A stretch of DNA of 64,000 nucleotides from Candidatus Thiomargarita nelsonii. GTDB lineage: Bacteria; Pseudomonadota; Gammaproteobacteria; Beggiatoales; Beggiatoaceae. A program made the translations under genes and the position numbers. This document shows positions 1-7,844 of the stretch, piece after piece. The DNA lies in NCBI GenBank assembly GCA_000785145.2, contig JSZA02000020.1:1-64000 (forward strand). The letters run 5' to 3'. The notes beneath the pieces were generated by a model. It saw nothing but the letters and a program-made list of their open reading frames with translations, had not been told where the DNA came from and made no database searches. Numbering within the stretch: the first letter of the stretch is position 1; each line of letters opens with the position of its first letter.

Positions 1-91
1 AATGGCATTGATCTGTAGGGTGCGTCCTACGCACCGCCTTGATGTCGCTGTAGATTAATCGTGGTGATATGGTGCGTAGGACGCACCCTAC
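1..91. repeat. REP-like palindrome (core a) with right end of a CAATGCCAT element
   Basis: Positions 1-10 read aatggcattg, the right terminus of the family seen whole at 145-281. Positions 15-35 and 71-91 are inverted copies of gtagggtgcgtcctacgcac(c), here called core a. Position 11-21 (atctgtagggt) recurs at 134-144 immediately left of the next element. No coding potential. Confidence 0.8.
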
Positions 92-144
92 GCTCGCTGG
101 ACGTCCAAGATAAATCTTGGACTCCATACCTTATCTGTAGGGTC

Positions 145-281
145 AATGCCATTAAGTTAAGCTCATGTAGGGTGGATATCGCTCCAGCGTATCCACCAAA
201 ACTTATATATTAATCAGGTGGATACGCTACCGCTTAATCCACCCTACATGTATGGTTTTTTTGCGATACTTAATGGCATTG
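145..281. mobile_element. MITE-like element, CAATGCCAT arms with tagggtggat core
   Basis: Terminal inverted repeats caatgccattaagt / acttaatggcattg enclose a second, internal inverted repeat built on tagggtggat / atccaccctac. The element is 137 bp and non-coding. A close relative with the same arms and core lies at 19383-19517, and relatives with other cores are at 29036-29143, 51334-51481 and 54579-54680. Left flank 134-144 is atctgtagggt, the site type used by other copies. Confidence 0.7.
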
Positions 282-754
282 AGGATCGCGAAGGATAAAT
301 CAAAACCGAAGAGATATAGAGTAATTCCAGCATTGTTTTGATTTTTATTTATCCGAGCGATCCTACGATCTATGTAGTTATTGGTTTTGACTTTTGGAAG
401 TTCAGTGCGTAACATCAGCTGTTAATTTTAAAATTACTTCGTTACTTCGTTTCTGTCAATTCTGATTCAGACAATATATTTTTAAAATATCCGAAAATTC
501 ATGATTCAATACTTATAAAGAGTTCAAATTAAGCATCTCCTCGAATCGCTTTTAAAATACTGGATGTTCCAATAGTCGTTTTGATCTGCCACGGTTACCA
601 GAAAAAGGAGAATGCCAAGCGATTTATCGCCTATTTTTCTAGTTCCCACGCGCCGTCATTAACGACGTATAAAAATAAAACGTTATGGAGCAGGTTGCAA
701 ACCTGCTCCGGCAAGTAATAGCATCCCACACCAGATCATTAGCGCACTAGCCCA
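282..754. other. Intergenic stretch with no recognised gene
   Basis: About 470 bases. A short reverse-strand reading frame (227-415) begins in the neighbouring repeat and has no recognisable domain, so it is not called. The rest is AT-rich with stops in all frames. I see no RNA gene or clear terminator. Confidence 0.5.
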
Positions 755-2214
755 TTAATAAAGGCAATCCGTTTGTGTCTCATCCCAGCCCGGATTGATC
801 TCATCAAGCCACTTTCCCAACTTCTTGGAAACTTTTGTCTTCAAGCAGTTGTCGTTTAAATCTAACCCCGTCAATTTCTTCAGTTTCATCAAAGAATTGG
901 GAATCTTTCCGCTCAATTTGCAGTTGTTGAGCCAAAGAGTTTTTAAACTCTTCAACTTCTTGAATTTCTTCAAGCTTGTGCCATTGAGTTCGTTGTCAGA
1001 CAGTTTGAGACTTTCCAAGTTCTTCAATTTTAAAAACTTTGCCGAGATAGAACCCTTGAGGCTGTTATTCCCCAAAGATAATCGAGTTACATGTTTACCC
1101 TGACAAGTGACTCCGTTCCAACTACAAGGCGTATTCGTCACATTCCATCCCGTATTATTCTCCCAATTAGCACCATCAGTACTCTCATAGAGAGCGATAA
1201 GGGCTTGGCATTCATTTTTTTGAATTTCGGTGACTTGCTTGCAGTTAAAAGTTGAGTCATTATTTACCCTCAAAATCTCTGCCAACGGTTCATCTAATTG
1301 GTCATCCAAATACAAACTAGAATAGCCTGCTTGGGGGTTTCCATACCAGCGGAAAGTCCAGAAAGCCCAATGCAAATTGGCTTCATTCATCACGCTGACT
1401 TTGTCCGCCAGCAGTCGGTAACGGGAGTCGCCTGGTGATGGTGTCATGGCCCCAAACTCGCCCACAAAGAGAGGCAATCGGTTGTGCTGCCAGTAAATTC
1501 GGCAGCATCAGGAGACCAATCTACCCATTCAATCCCTTCCAGTGCCGGGCCGGGATAGGCATAATCGTCGGGAATGGGGGAATCGGTGTCCCAATTAGCA
1601 CCAGCGTGGGTGACGACAAGGGGGGTGTAGTCATGATAGGAGTAAACGATGTTGGGATCGTCCAACAGTTGGAAGAGGTCTTTGTATATGTTTTCCACAA
1701 AAATGATATGGTTTGTATCTACGCTGCGTACAGCCGTAACAGCACGAGCAGCCAAATCCCACCATTGCACTGGATCATGTGGCCCCGGTTCATTGTATAG
1801 ATCATAACCGGCAACCACGGGATTATCCGCATAGCGGGCGGCGATAGCCGTCCATAGGTCGAGGTATTGCTGCTGTGCGGCGGGATCTCCCCAAATCCGG
1901 TTTTGCCCAAATTCTTCGTCGGGGGGCACAACCTGCATATCGATGATGGCGTAAATACCAGTTGATTCACACCACGCAAGATAACGGTCAATCAGCTCGT
2001 AACCCAATGAGGTCTGGAAGTAATGCCAATGTAGTGCCACACGGATGACAGTCATACCCAGTTCATCGAGAAATTGGATGTCGGCTTGAGTGGCGTATTC
2101 CATGGGGTCGGCCCCTTCCATCCAGTAATTGTTGTCCAGATTGATCCCGCGCAGGATGATGGTCTTGCCATTTCCATCTACAATATCTCGCCCTTGTACA
2201 TGCAGAAACGGGTG
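755..2214 (-). pseudogene. Frameshifted GH5-family cellulase with C-terminal plant-type LRR domain
   Basis: Read from 2214 down to 755. The first frame (to 1444) begins FLHVQGRDIVDGNGKTIILR, typical of the first strand of glycoside hydrolase family 5, and contains the acid/base glutamate in LYNEPG. The second frame (from 1477) contains the nucleophile in LFVGEFGA. Near 1495-1500 the frame is lost. Restoring one base in the coding run gaatttactgg would give EFYWQHNRLPLFVGEFG continuously, so a one-base deletion or a sequencing error explains the break. After the barrel come about 150 residues with the ALIALYESTDGANW cap and leucine-rich repeats of the LxxLxLxxNxLxG type. The 5' end is fused out of frame to a WD40 gene fragment and no own signal peptide remains. 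Family assignment is good, function as expressed is doubtful. Confidence 0.75.
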
Positions 2215-2507
2215 AGGGCGTAGCGGCCGTCGGGGGAGAAGGCCACTGACCATACCGAGCCAGTATTCCCCTGAATGGTGCGTATTTCGGCCCCGCTTGA
2301 CACTTCCCATAGTGTTATTGCCTGGTCATAAGTGCCTGATAAGATAAATTGCCCGTCAAAACTGAAGGCAACGCAATCGTCCATACAGACTCCGCCTGTA
2401 ACTCCTTCAAAAGTGCGTATGGGTTCTGTCACCGTATCCGCCCACGCCACACTCAAAAGTGCTAGCCACAAAACAAAATACCATTTTAGTATCATCTTTA
2501 TATTCAT
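2178..2507 (-). pseudogene. 5' fragment of a secreted WD40-repeat protein gene
   Basis: The first 23 residues form a signal peptide (KMILKWYFVLWLALLSVAWA) and an aaggag-like site precedes the ATG. Two WD40 blades follow, recognised by VAFSFDGQFILSGTYDQAI and VAFSPDGRYALT. Coding similarity stops at about 2215, where the DNA changes to GH5 sequence in a different frame. The reading frame ends 37 bases later at 2178. The simplest reading is a deletion or recombination that joined a beta-propeller gene to a cellulase gene. A functional short protein of 109 residues cannot be excluded but would hold only part of a propeller. Confidence 0.65.
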
Positions 2508-3047
2508 TATAGTTCTCCTTGTCAGTTATCAGCTATGATAAGGTGGGCAACAAAAACACGTTGCCTAGCCAGCTAAGCTGCCCTCGCTGGTAAGTACAAC
2601 TAATGTTCAACAACGAATAAAACCTTCAACATTGCCAAGTTGATTGGTGCTATAGGCATCCTAAATGATTTGTGGATGCAAATACCGCACGATTTTTGGC
2701 GGTTATGCTCCGCATAATAGGACTTTATAGTATTGATGTTATTGAATTTTAAATGTTTTTAGTCGTTGTTGAACCTTCGCTGTCCGCAACCAGAAACCCT
2801 CACGCCGCTATCAATGACGTTTTGAGTTTTCAGTATATCATATCTCCGCACCGTGCTATTGAATCAATCGGATTCGATAACACTGATGATATTGTTGTGT
2901 TGAAGTTATCAGTTGTTTCGTTCATTACGCGGATTTCCCGAAACAACTGAATCCCATAATATATAAAGCGGCTTAGAAATAGGAGTCCAAGATTTATCTT
3001 GGACGTCCAAACTAAAGTTTGGACTCCTACACCACTGTTTTTGCGCC
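2508..3047. other. Intergenic stretch with one composite palindrome
   Basis: About 540 bases. The only structure recognised is at 2982-3028: ggagtccaagatttatcttg followed by a second palindrome built on tccaaactaaagtttgga, both closed by ggactcct. Frames overlapping it translate the repeat and are not credible genes. Confidence 0.5.
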
Positions 3048-3242
3048 TCATCTTTGAGGCTCGATACCTGAACAGACAAGAATACATGCCACCATCAAAG
3101 CTGAGCGACAGTGAATTGCCACCTTTTTGCCCCTGATGATTTGTGTCAATAAGAATTCAAGCCAATCACCGGCGCGAGGTTTGGGCATGATGGCTAAATG
3201 TCCTGCCTTAAAGTCTTTAATCCAATAAATTTCTGGTTGCAT
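3048..3242 (-). pseudogene. Internally deleted dual-specificity phosphatase-like gene
   Basis: The N-terminus MQPEIYWIKDFKAGHLAIMP and PRAGDWLE match the start of small bacterial dual-specificity/CDKN3-like phosphatases. After residue 30 the sequence jumps to GKKVAIHCRS, the start of the CX5R signature. The active-site loop that should read HCxxGxGRS is instead HCRSALMVACILV, so the catalytic arginine and glycines are missing. At 64 residues it is far shorter than the usual 160-180. I infer at least one internal deletion plus loss of the catalytic loop. The locus is bounded on both sides by gtccaag-type palindromes. Confidence 0.6.
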
Positions 3243-3259
3243 AAGTTTTAATGTATTTT

Positions 3260-3307
3260 GGAGTCCAAGATTTATCTTGGACGTCCAAAGCTAAAGCTTT
3301 GGACTCC
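3260..3307. repeat. Composite palindrome, cores b and c
   Basis: ggagtccaagatttatcttg is followed directly by gtccaaagctaaagctttgg and actcc. Both core types recur alone and together throughout the window. It lies between the phosphatase fragment and thioredoxin. Confidence 0.75.
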
Positions 3308-3323
3308 AAAAGTTCATATTTGT

Positions 3324-3665
3324 TCAGTACTTATGACGATTTATCATATCGCGTAGCACCGTTTCAGGTTGTGCCCCAAAAGTTTCTTCCACGACTTCGC
3401 CATGCCGAAAAATTTTGAATGTGGGGAAACCACGAACGCCATGTTGTCCGGCTAATTTTTGTTCCTCATCGGTGTCCACTTTGACAATGATAAATTGTCC
3501 TTGTGATTTTGCTGCCAGCTTATTCAAGATGGGTATCATGACTCGACAAGGCGCACACCAATCCGCTGTAAAGTCAACCAGTACAGGCACTTGTTTGGAT
3601 TTTTCTAACACTTCGACGGCAAAATTGTTTATATCAACTTCTTTAATTTTTGGGGAGTCACTCAT
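3324..3665 (-). CDS. trxA: Thioredoxin-family protein
   Basis: The 113-residue protein has a single thioredoxin fold. The active site is WCAPC at residues 36-40 in the context VPVLVDFTADWCAPCR, and the cis-proline is in GFPTFKIF near residue 80. The WCAPC variant (Gly to Ala) is common in YbbN/CnoX-type thioredoxins, but the TPR tail of CnoX is absent, so this is a free-standing thioredoxin. It is cytosolic with no signal peptide. An ATG at 3665 preceded by ggag about nine bases upstream supports the start. It is expected to reduce protein disulfides in cooperation with thioredoxin reductase. It sits 22 bases downstream of the nucleotidyltransferase gene on the same strand, so co-transcription is possible, though a palindromic repeat lies between them. 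The symbol is by family and the exact paralogue is uncertain. Confidence 0.85.
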   Translation of the reverse strand: MSDSPKIKEVDINNFAVEVLEKSKQVPVLVDFTADWCAPCRVMIPILNKLAAKSQGQFIIVKVDTDEEQKLAGQHGVRGFPTFKIFRHGEVVEETFGAQPETVLRDMINRHKY

Positions 3666-3687
3666 TCAAAAAATCTCCATTACTTTT

Positions 3688-4674
3688 TTAGGCGCCCAAG
3701 ATAAATCTTGGACTCCAAGCTAAAAACTTCCGCACCCTCAAATGTTCTTCCAACAAATTGATAGTAAATTTTTCTATCTCATCAAATCTAGGCTTTTTAG
3801 GCAGAGCAGACTTTTCAGCCGCCCTATCAATTTCAGCTTCTAATTCATCGGCATAATCCAGCACCTCTTTAATCGTCCATTGTCCTTGTTTGATAGCCAA
3901 GACTGTGTCTTTATATGAAAGCGGAAATTTAATTTCTCCGTCGCTGATTAATTCTTTGCCCTCCAGTAAGAGCCGAATGAGGTTTGACGCGAATTTTGTG
4001 TCAAAACCGTATTTGGTAATCAGACTTTTTCGATTGCCCACTTTACTGAGCCGTTCTTCAATCATGTTCACCGCTTTTTTGACATAAATGCCTTTTTGCA
4101 AATTCAAGTCTCCGATCACACAATAATCGCGAGTATATTTAATAAAGGGCAAATATTTATCTCTCAGTTCAATCAGCAATTCTTTTTGCTCTGGATAGTC
4201 TTTTAAATAATTAAAGGCATTATCTAATTCGTGAAAATTGTCACTACGAATCACCATTTTATGCTTTTGAGAAAAAGCGTAGCCTTTGAATTTTTGCACC
4301 AGCCCCAGATGGGGAAATTTATGCCGTTCGGCTAACAGTGCCCGCCCAGCATCGTTGATATAAACAATATTGGGCGCATTAACAAACAATTGTTCAATAA
4401 TATTAGGATTATTCTCCATCGCCAGTTTGACAAATTTTCTGAATTCGTACAGTTTACGATCAACCGCGTTTGGCGTATTCTTACCCGCTTCAGTTTTGTC
4501 TTTGATAGACAAGTCCACTTCTTCAACTTTTTGAAAACCAAAGACAATTTCTTTGATAGGTAAAAAAACGCCAGCGTAGTCTAAGTCACTGCTTGGCGTA
4601 TTTGTCCCATACAGGTGAGAACCGACTCTGATTTCAAGAATTTTGTTATCATCGGCGATTTTGCTTAGGTTCAT
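3688..4674 (-). CDS. Nucleotidyltransferase-superfamily protein (YcgL/RlaP-like, Pol beta fold)
   Basis: Residues 18-19 (GS) in VGSHLYGTNTPSSDLDYAG give the GSxxYG signature, and the SDLDY segment (D30, D32) gives the metal-binding carboxylates of Pol-beta-type nucleotidyltransferases of the PF10127 kind. The remaining roughly 280 residues are helical. Members of this family are predicted to transfer nucleotides to RNA or protein, and no substrate can be read from sequence. The last ten residues, AWSPRFILGA, are encoded by a gtccaagatttatcttgggc palindrome, so the repeat has overrun the original C-terminus and supplies the stop region. Start ATG at 4674 is the first in frame. Confidence 0.75.
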   Translation of the reverse strand: MNLSKIADDNKILEIRVGSHLYGTNTPSSDLDYAGVFLPIKEIVFGFQKVEEVDLSIKDKTEAGKNTPNAVDRKLYEFRKFVKLAMENNPNIIEQLFVNAPNIVYINDAGRALLAERHKFPHLGLVQKFKGYAFSQKHKMVIRSDNFHELDNAFNYLKDYPEQKELLIELRDKYLPFIKYTRDYCVIGDLNLQKGIYVKKAVNMIEERLSKVGNRKSLITKYGFDTKFASNLIRLLLEGKELISDGEIKFPLSYKDTVLAIKQGQWTIKEVLDYADELEAEIDRAAEKSALPKKPRFDEIEKFTINLLEEHLRVRKFLAWSPRFILGA

Positions 4675-4714
4675 TGTTATATTTCCAAGATAAATCTTGG
4701 ACTCCTTTTATAAT

Positions 4715-4836
4715 ATAAGTACCGAACCATAAATTTTAATGTGTTTTGGAGTCCAAAGCTTTAGCTTTGGAAATATACGTCCAAAGCTAAAGCTTTGGAC
4801 TCCAAAATATCCGATAATTTATGGTTCAGTACTTAT
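4715..4836. repeat. MITE-like element, GTACTGAACCAT arms with core c
   Basis: Outer arms ataagtaccgaaccataa / ttatggttcagtacttat enclose ggagtccaaagctttagctt and its inverse. Related composite elements are at 17294-17410 and around 38778-38880. It lies just upstream of the NqrB-like gene, so any promoter for that gene overlaps or follows it. A solitary core b palindrome is at 4683-4706. Confidence 0.75.
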
Positions 4837-4848
4837 ATGGAAATTTAA

Positions 4849-5697
4849 ATGCAAGTTAAATCTCTTTTTTCTCAAATCTGGCAAAGCGATCCTCGCCATT
4901 ACCAAATCCTGATACAGTCTTGTTTGCTGGTATATGGTTTATTTTGGCTTGATTTTGAAATTGAGCTATTGGGTGTGCTAACCATTATCAGCACCGCCCT
5001 GCTGACTCAGTTTTTTTGTCTCCGCTTTTTTAAGGTGCCTCGTTTTGATTTTAGAAGTCCTTTGGCATCCGCCCTATCACTGTGTTTGCTACTTCGCACT
5101 AATATATTATTATTGATGAGCCTCACGGCTGCAATCACTATTTTGAGTAAATTTATTTTCCGTTGGAAAAACAAGCACATTTTTAATCCAAGTTGTTTTG
5201 GACTGGTGGCGATGATGCTATTAACGGGGCAAGTGTGGGTATCGCCTGGGCAGTGGGGTAGTGTCGCCTATTTCTGCTTTTTATTGGCTTGCCTTGGCGG
5301 GCTGGTGATTAATCGCGCTGCTCGTAGTGATGTCACGCTCGCTTTTATGTTTTTTTACACGGCGATATTGTTTGGACGGGCACTGTGGCTTGGCGATCCC
5401 TTGACAATACCTTTGCATCAATTGGAAAATGGGGCGCTTTTGTTGTTTACTTTTTTTATGATCTCTGATCCAAAGACGACACCAGATTCAAGGGCAGGAC
5501 GAATTTTGTTCGCTTTTATGATCGCATGTGGCGCGGGTTTTGTCTATTTTTGGCTTTATCGTACCAATGGCGTATTTTGGTCATTGGCGTTTTTTGCCCT
5601 GTTTGTGCCCCTGATTGATTGGCTCTTGCCAAGCGAACGTTATCAATGGTCCAAGATAAATCTTGGAGTCCTAAATAATGGAGTTAATGAAAAATGA
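4849..5697 (+). CDS. NqrB/RnfD-like integral membrane protein
   Basis: The 282-residue protein has about eight to nine hydrophobic segments. The family signatures are HIFNPSCFGLV near residue 122 and MISDPKTTPDSRAGRI near residue 200, which match the conserved NPS and DPxTT motifs of RnfD/NqrB. It lacks the long extramembrane regions and the other five rnf/nqr subunits, so it is not part of a standard Na+ or H+ pumping complex here. The C-terminus reads YQWSKINLGVLNNG, where SKINLG comes from an embedded gtccaagataaatcttgg palindrome. The stop codon overlaps the start of the DUF2330 gene (ATGA), so the two are translationally coupled. Flavin binding and an electron-transfer role are inferred only from family membership. 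Confidence 0.75.
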   Translation: MQVKSLFSQIWQSDPRHYQILIQSCLLVYGLFWLDFEIELLGVLTIISTALLTQFFCLRFFKVPRFDFRSPLASALSLCLLLRTNILLLMSLTAAITILSKFIFRWKNKHIFNPSCFGLVAMMLLTGQVWVSPGQWGSVAYFCFLLACLGGLVINRAARSDVTLAFMFFYTAILFGRALWLGDPLTIPLHQLENGALLLFTFFMISDPKTTPDSRAGRILFAFMIACGAGFVYFWLYRTNGVFWSLAFFALFVPLIDWLLPSERYQWSKINLGVLNNGVNEK

Positions 5698-6989
5698 CTT
5701 ATCGAATTTCAATTTTAATCGCAGTATTATTTTCCGCACCTATAGCCCATAGTTTTTGTGGCTTTTATGTGGCAAAAGCCGGTGCCAAACTCTTTAATAA
5801 AGCCTCACAAGTTGTGATTGCCCGTCACGATGACAAAACGGTGATGACAATGGCAAACGATTTTAAAGGCGATCCCAAAGAATTTGCCGTGGTGATCCCT
5901 GTGCCTACCTTTATTAATGAGGGACAAATTCATATCGGTGATAAAAAGATCATCGATCATCTGGATGCCTATACCGCCCCGCGTTTGGTGGAATATTTTG
6001 ACGAAAATCCTTGTCATCGTTTGATGGAGGATAGTATAAGGTTTTTCGCATCGCCGAGGTATGAAATGGAGAAGGCTAGGAGAAAAGAAAGTCACGGGGT
6101 AACAGTTGAGGCGGAATATACCATTGGCGAATACGACATCGTGATTTTGTCAGCCACCGAAAGCCAAGGATTAGAATTTTGGCTCAAGGAAAATGGTTAT
6201 AGTATTCCTAACGGTGCCGCCAGAGTGCTAGGCAGCTACATCAAGCAAAAAATGCGCTTTTTTGTCGCCAAAGTCAATCTCAAAGAACAATCCAAATTGG
6301 GCTACAATTATTTGCGTCCAATCTCTGTCGCTTATGAATCATCTAAATTTATGCTACCGATTCGATTAGGCACTGTCAATGCCCAAGGTGCCCAAGAACT
6401 TTTCATCTACGCGCTCACGCAACGTGGGCGTGTCGAAACCACTAATTATCGCACCATCAAATTACCCACGGGCATGGATTTACCCGTTTACATCAAAAAT
6501 GAATTTGGCAAATTTTACCGCGCCCTATTTGATCAGCAAGCCGAGCGGATGAAAACGGTTTTTTTAGAATATGCTTGGAATATGAATTGGTGTGATCCGT
6601 GTGCGGCTGCTCCTTTGTCAGTCAAAGAATTGCGCGAATTGGGGGTGTTTTGGATTTCTGAGAATAATCGTCAGGCGAAAGAAGTTTTCGTGACACGACT
6701 GCATTTGCGCTATACTGCGGACAAATTTCCAGAAGATTTGGTTTTTCAGGAGACGGGGGATAGTAGTAATTTTCAAGGACGCTATGTTCTGCGCCATCCT
6801 TGGACAGGGACGGATAATTGCAGTGCCGCGCGAGAATATCGTCGAAATCTGAAAAAGCGGCAAGAAGAGGAGGCGGAAAGGCTGGCATCGCTGACGGGGT
6901 GGGATATTAATCAAATTCGTGACCAAATGGGGATCACTTGGGTGAATATTGAGGAAAAAACTTGGTGGCAACGGATTTGGGGGCAATAA
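5694..6989 (+). CDS. DUF2330 secreted protein
   Basis: A signal peptide occupies roughly residues 1-20 (ISILIAVLFSAPIAHS), followed by FCGFYVAKAGAKLFNKASQV, characteristic of DUF2330 proteins. The mature protein has about 410 residues. Cysteines occur near the mature N-terminus (FCGFY, ENPCHR) and in WNMNWCDPCAA. Function is unknown. In other bacteria such proteins are often found next to NqrB/RnfD-like membrane proteins, as here, which suggests a shared envelope function. The start codon at 5694 lies inside the last codons of the upstream gene (4-base overlap). No terminator is obvious before the next repeat at 7011. Confidence 0.8.
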   Translation: MTYRISILIAVLFSAPIAHSFCGFYVAKAGAKLFNKASQVVIARHDDKTVMTMANDFKGDPKEFAVVIPVPTFINEGQIHIGDKKIIDHLDAYTAPRLVEYFDENPCHRLMEDSIRFFASPRYEMEKARRKESHGVTVEAEYTIGEYDIVILSATESQGLEFWLKENGYSIPNGAARVLGSYIKQKMRFFVAKVNLKEQSKLGYNYLRPISVAYESSKFMLPIRLGTVNAQGAQELFIYALTQRGRVETTNYRTIKLPTGMDLPVYIKNEFGKFYRALFDQQAERMKTVFLEYAWNMNWCDPCAAAPLSVKELRELGVFWISENNRQAKEVFVTRLHLRYTADKFPEDLVFQETGDSSNFQGRYVLRHPWTGTDNCSAAREYRRNLKKRQEEEAERLASLTGWDINQIRDQMGITWVNIEEKTWWQRIWGQ

Positions 6990-7010
6990 ATAATTAAGTT
7001 AGCTCTTTTA

Positions 7011-7075
7011 TCGTTCCCAGCTTGCAGGACGCGGAGCGTCCAGACAGGCATTCCTTTGCCTCGCGTGGGAACGAG
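7011..7075. repeat. CGTTCCCACGC-type inverted repeat (family B)
   Basis: tcgttcccagcttgcaggac begins and gcgtgggaacga closes the element, with an internal palindrome ggacgcggagcgtcc. Family B recurs near 7513, 12025, 13527, 14924, 22006, 40625, 41115 and 52330, usually in longer, nested forms. Confidence 0.7.
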
Positions 7076-7080
7076 AAAAG

Positions 7081-7194
7081 AATGCCATTTCTATCGATTA
7101 TGAACCAAGCGAATACGATTTGGATAATGATTTGACAGAAGAACAAAAGCAAATCTTGGTCAAGTTAATTGAAGAGGAGCTAAAAAATGGATGA
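7081..7194 (+). pseudogene. 3' tail of an unidentified gene
   Basis: An open frame of 37 codons without a start reads NAISIDYEPSEYDLDNDLTE and ends EEELKNG-stop. It overlaps the start of the HTH gene, which is typical of toxin-antitoxin operon spacing. The 5' part has been replaced by a family B repeat. The family is not recognisable from the tail. A lost toxin gene is a plausible guess, no more. Confidence 0.4.
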
Positions 7195-7471
7195 CAAACT
7201 CTTTAATGAACTCGTAATGAGTATCAAAGATGCGGGGCGATTTTTGCGTGGTGAATCAGAACCATCGCGGACTTTTGATGCGCCTGACATAAAAGCAATA
7301 CGCCAAAAAACGGGGCTTTCACAAACGCAATTTGCAAGCATGATTGGCGTAAAAGTGATAACTTTGCAAAATTGGGAACAAAAACGGCATAAACCCACTG
7401 GAACAGCAGCCGCACTTCTCACGATTGTCGCACACGAACCAGAAGCCGCACTACGCGCCTTACAAAGATAA
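7187..7471 (+). CDS. HTH XRE-family antitoxin-like regulator (NadS/HigA type)
   Basis: The 94-residue protein carries an XRE helix-turn-helix at about residues 42-80: IKAIRQKTGLSQTQFASMIG, then VKVITLQNWEQKRHKPTG. The C-terminus ALLTIVAHEPEAALRALQR is typical of NadS/HigA antitoxins that autoregulate with a RelE/HigB toxin. No intact toxin is next to it. Upstream only a truncated gene tail overlaps it by eight bases. It starts at ATG 7187 with gaggagc seven bases upstream. It is therefore probably an orphan antitoxin or solitary regulator. Confidence 0.75.
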   Translation: MDDKLFNELVMSIKDAGRFLRGESEPSRTFDAPDIKAIRQKTGLSQTQFASMIGVKVITLQNWEQKRHKPTGTAAALLTIVAHEPEAALRALQR

Positions 7472-7512
7472 AAAAACATTTATAGGACTTACGCACTCAA
7501 AATAATAACTTA

Positions 7513-7840
7513 TTTCTCGTTCCCACGCTCTGCGTGGGAAACGCAGTAACGGAACTTCGTTCCGATCATGCCTGTCTGGACGCTCCGCGTCCTGCAAAAA
7601 ACGAAAAACAATTTTTGACTCAAACGACGGCACCTTAAAATGGCGGCACGATTGGCTCATGAGCCGCCAATATGACAGTTTTCGAGGCAAAAGTTTTTGT
7701 TGCACAAAAATGTTCATCAGAACAGCCGTTTTTGTAGGGGCAATCCTTTATGGTTGCCCCGATACTAATAACAAACAAGACAATATATTCAACTCTTTTT
7801 TCTGTATTTTTTGAGTTGCGTACCTTGCACAAGGAAAAAA
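7513..7840. repeat. Composite repeat region upstream of the kinase gene
   Basis: Contains a family B palindrome (cgttcccacgctctgcgtgg), then at 7617-7676 a 60-base copy, with one mismatch, of the 3' end of the AlbA_2 gene at 12104-12163, then taggggcaatcctttatggt (core d half). The segment ataacaaacaagacaa (about 7768) and the following 40 bases also occur near 13470. This leader may contain the kinase-gene promoter, but no convincing -35/-10 pair was found. Confidence 0.55.
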
Positions 7841-7844
7841 AAAG

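Noticed and set aside
795..1103. Forward frame over the LRR region
   Set aside because: Leu/Phe-rich antisense reading of leucine-rich repeats.
2830..3087. 85-codon reverse frame
   Set aside because: Runs through a core b/c palindrome, contains [11 protein letters not shown] repeat translation, no domain.
6618..6986. Reverse-strand frames in the DUF2330 gene
   Set aside because: Shadow frames with Pro/Phe-rich composition and no RBS.
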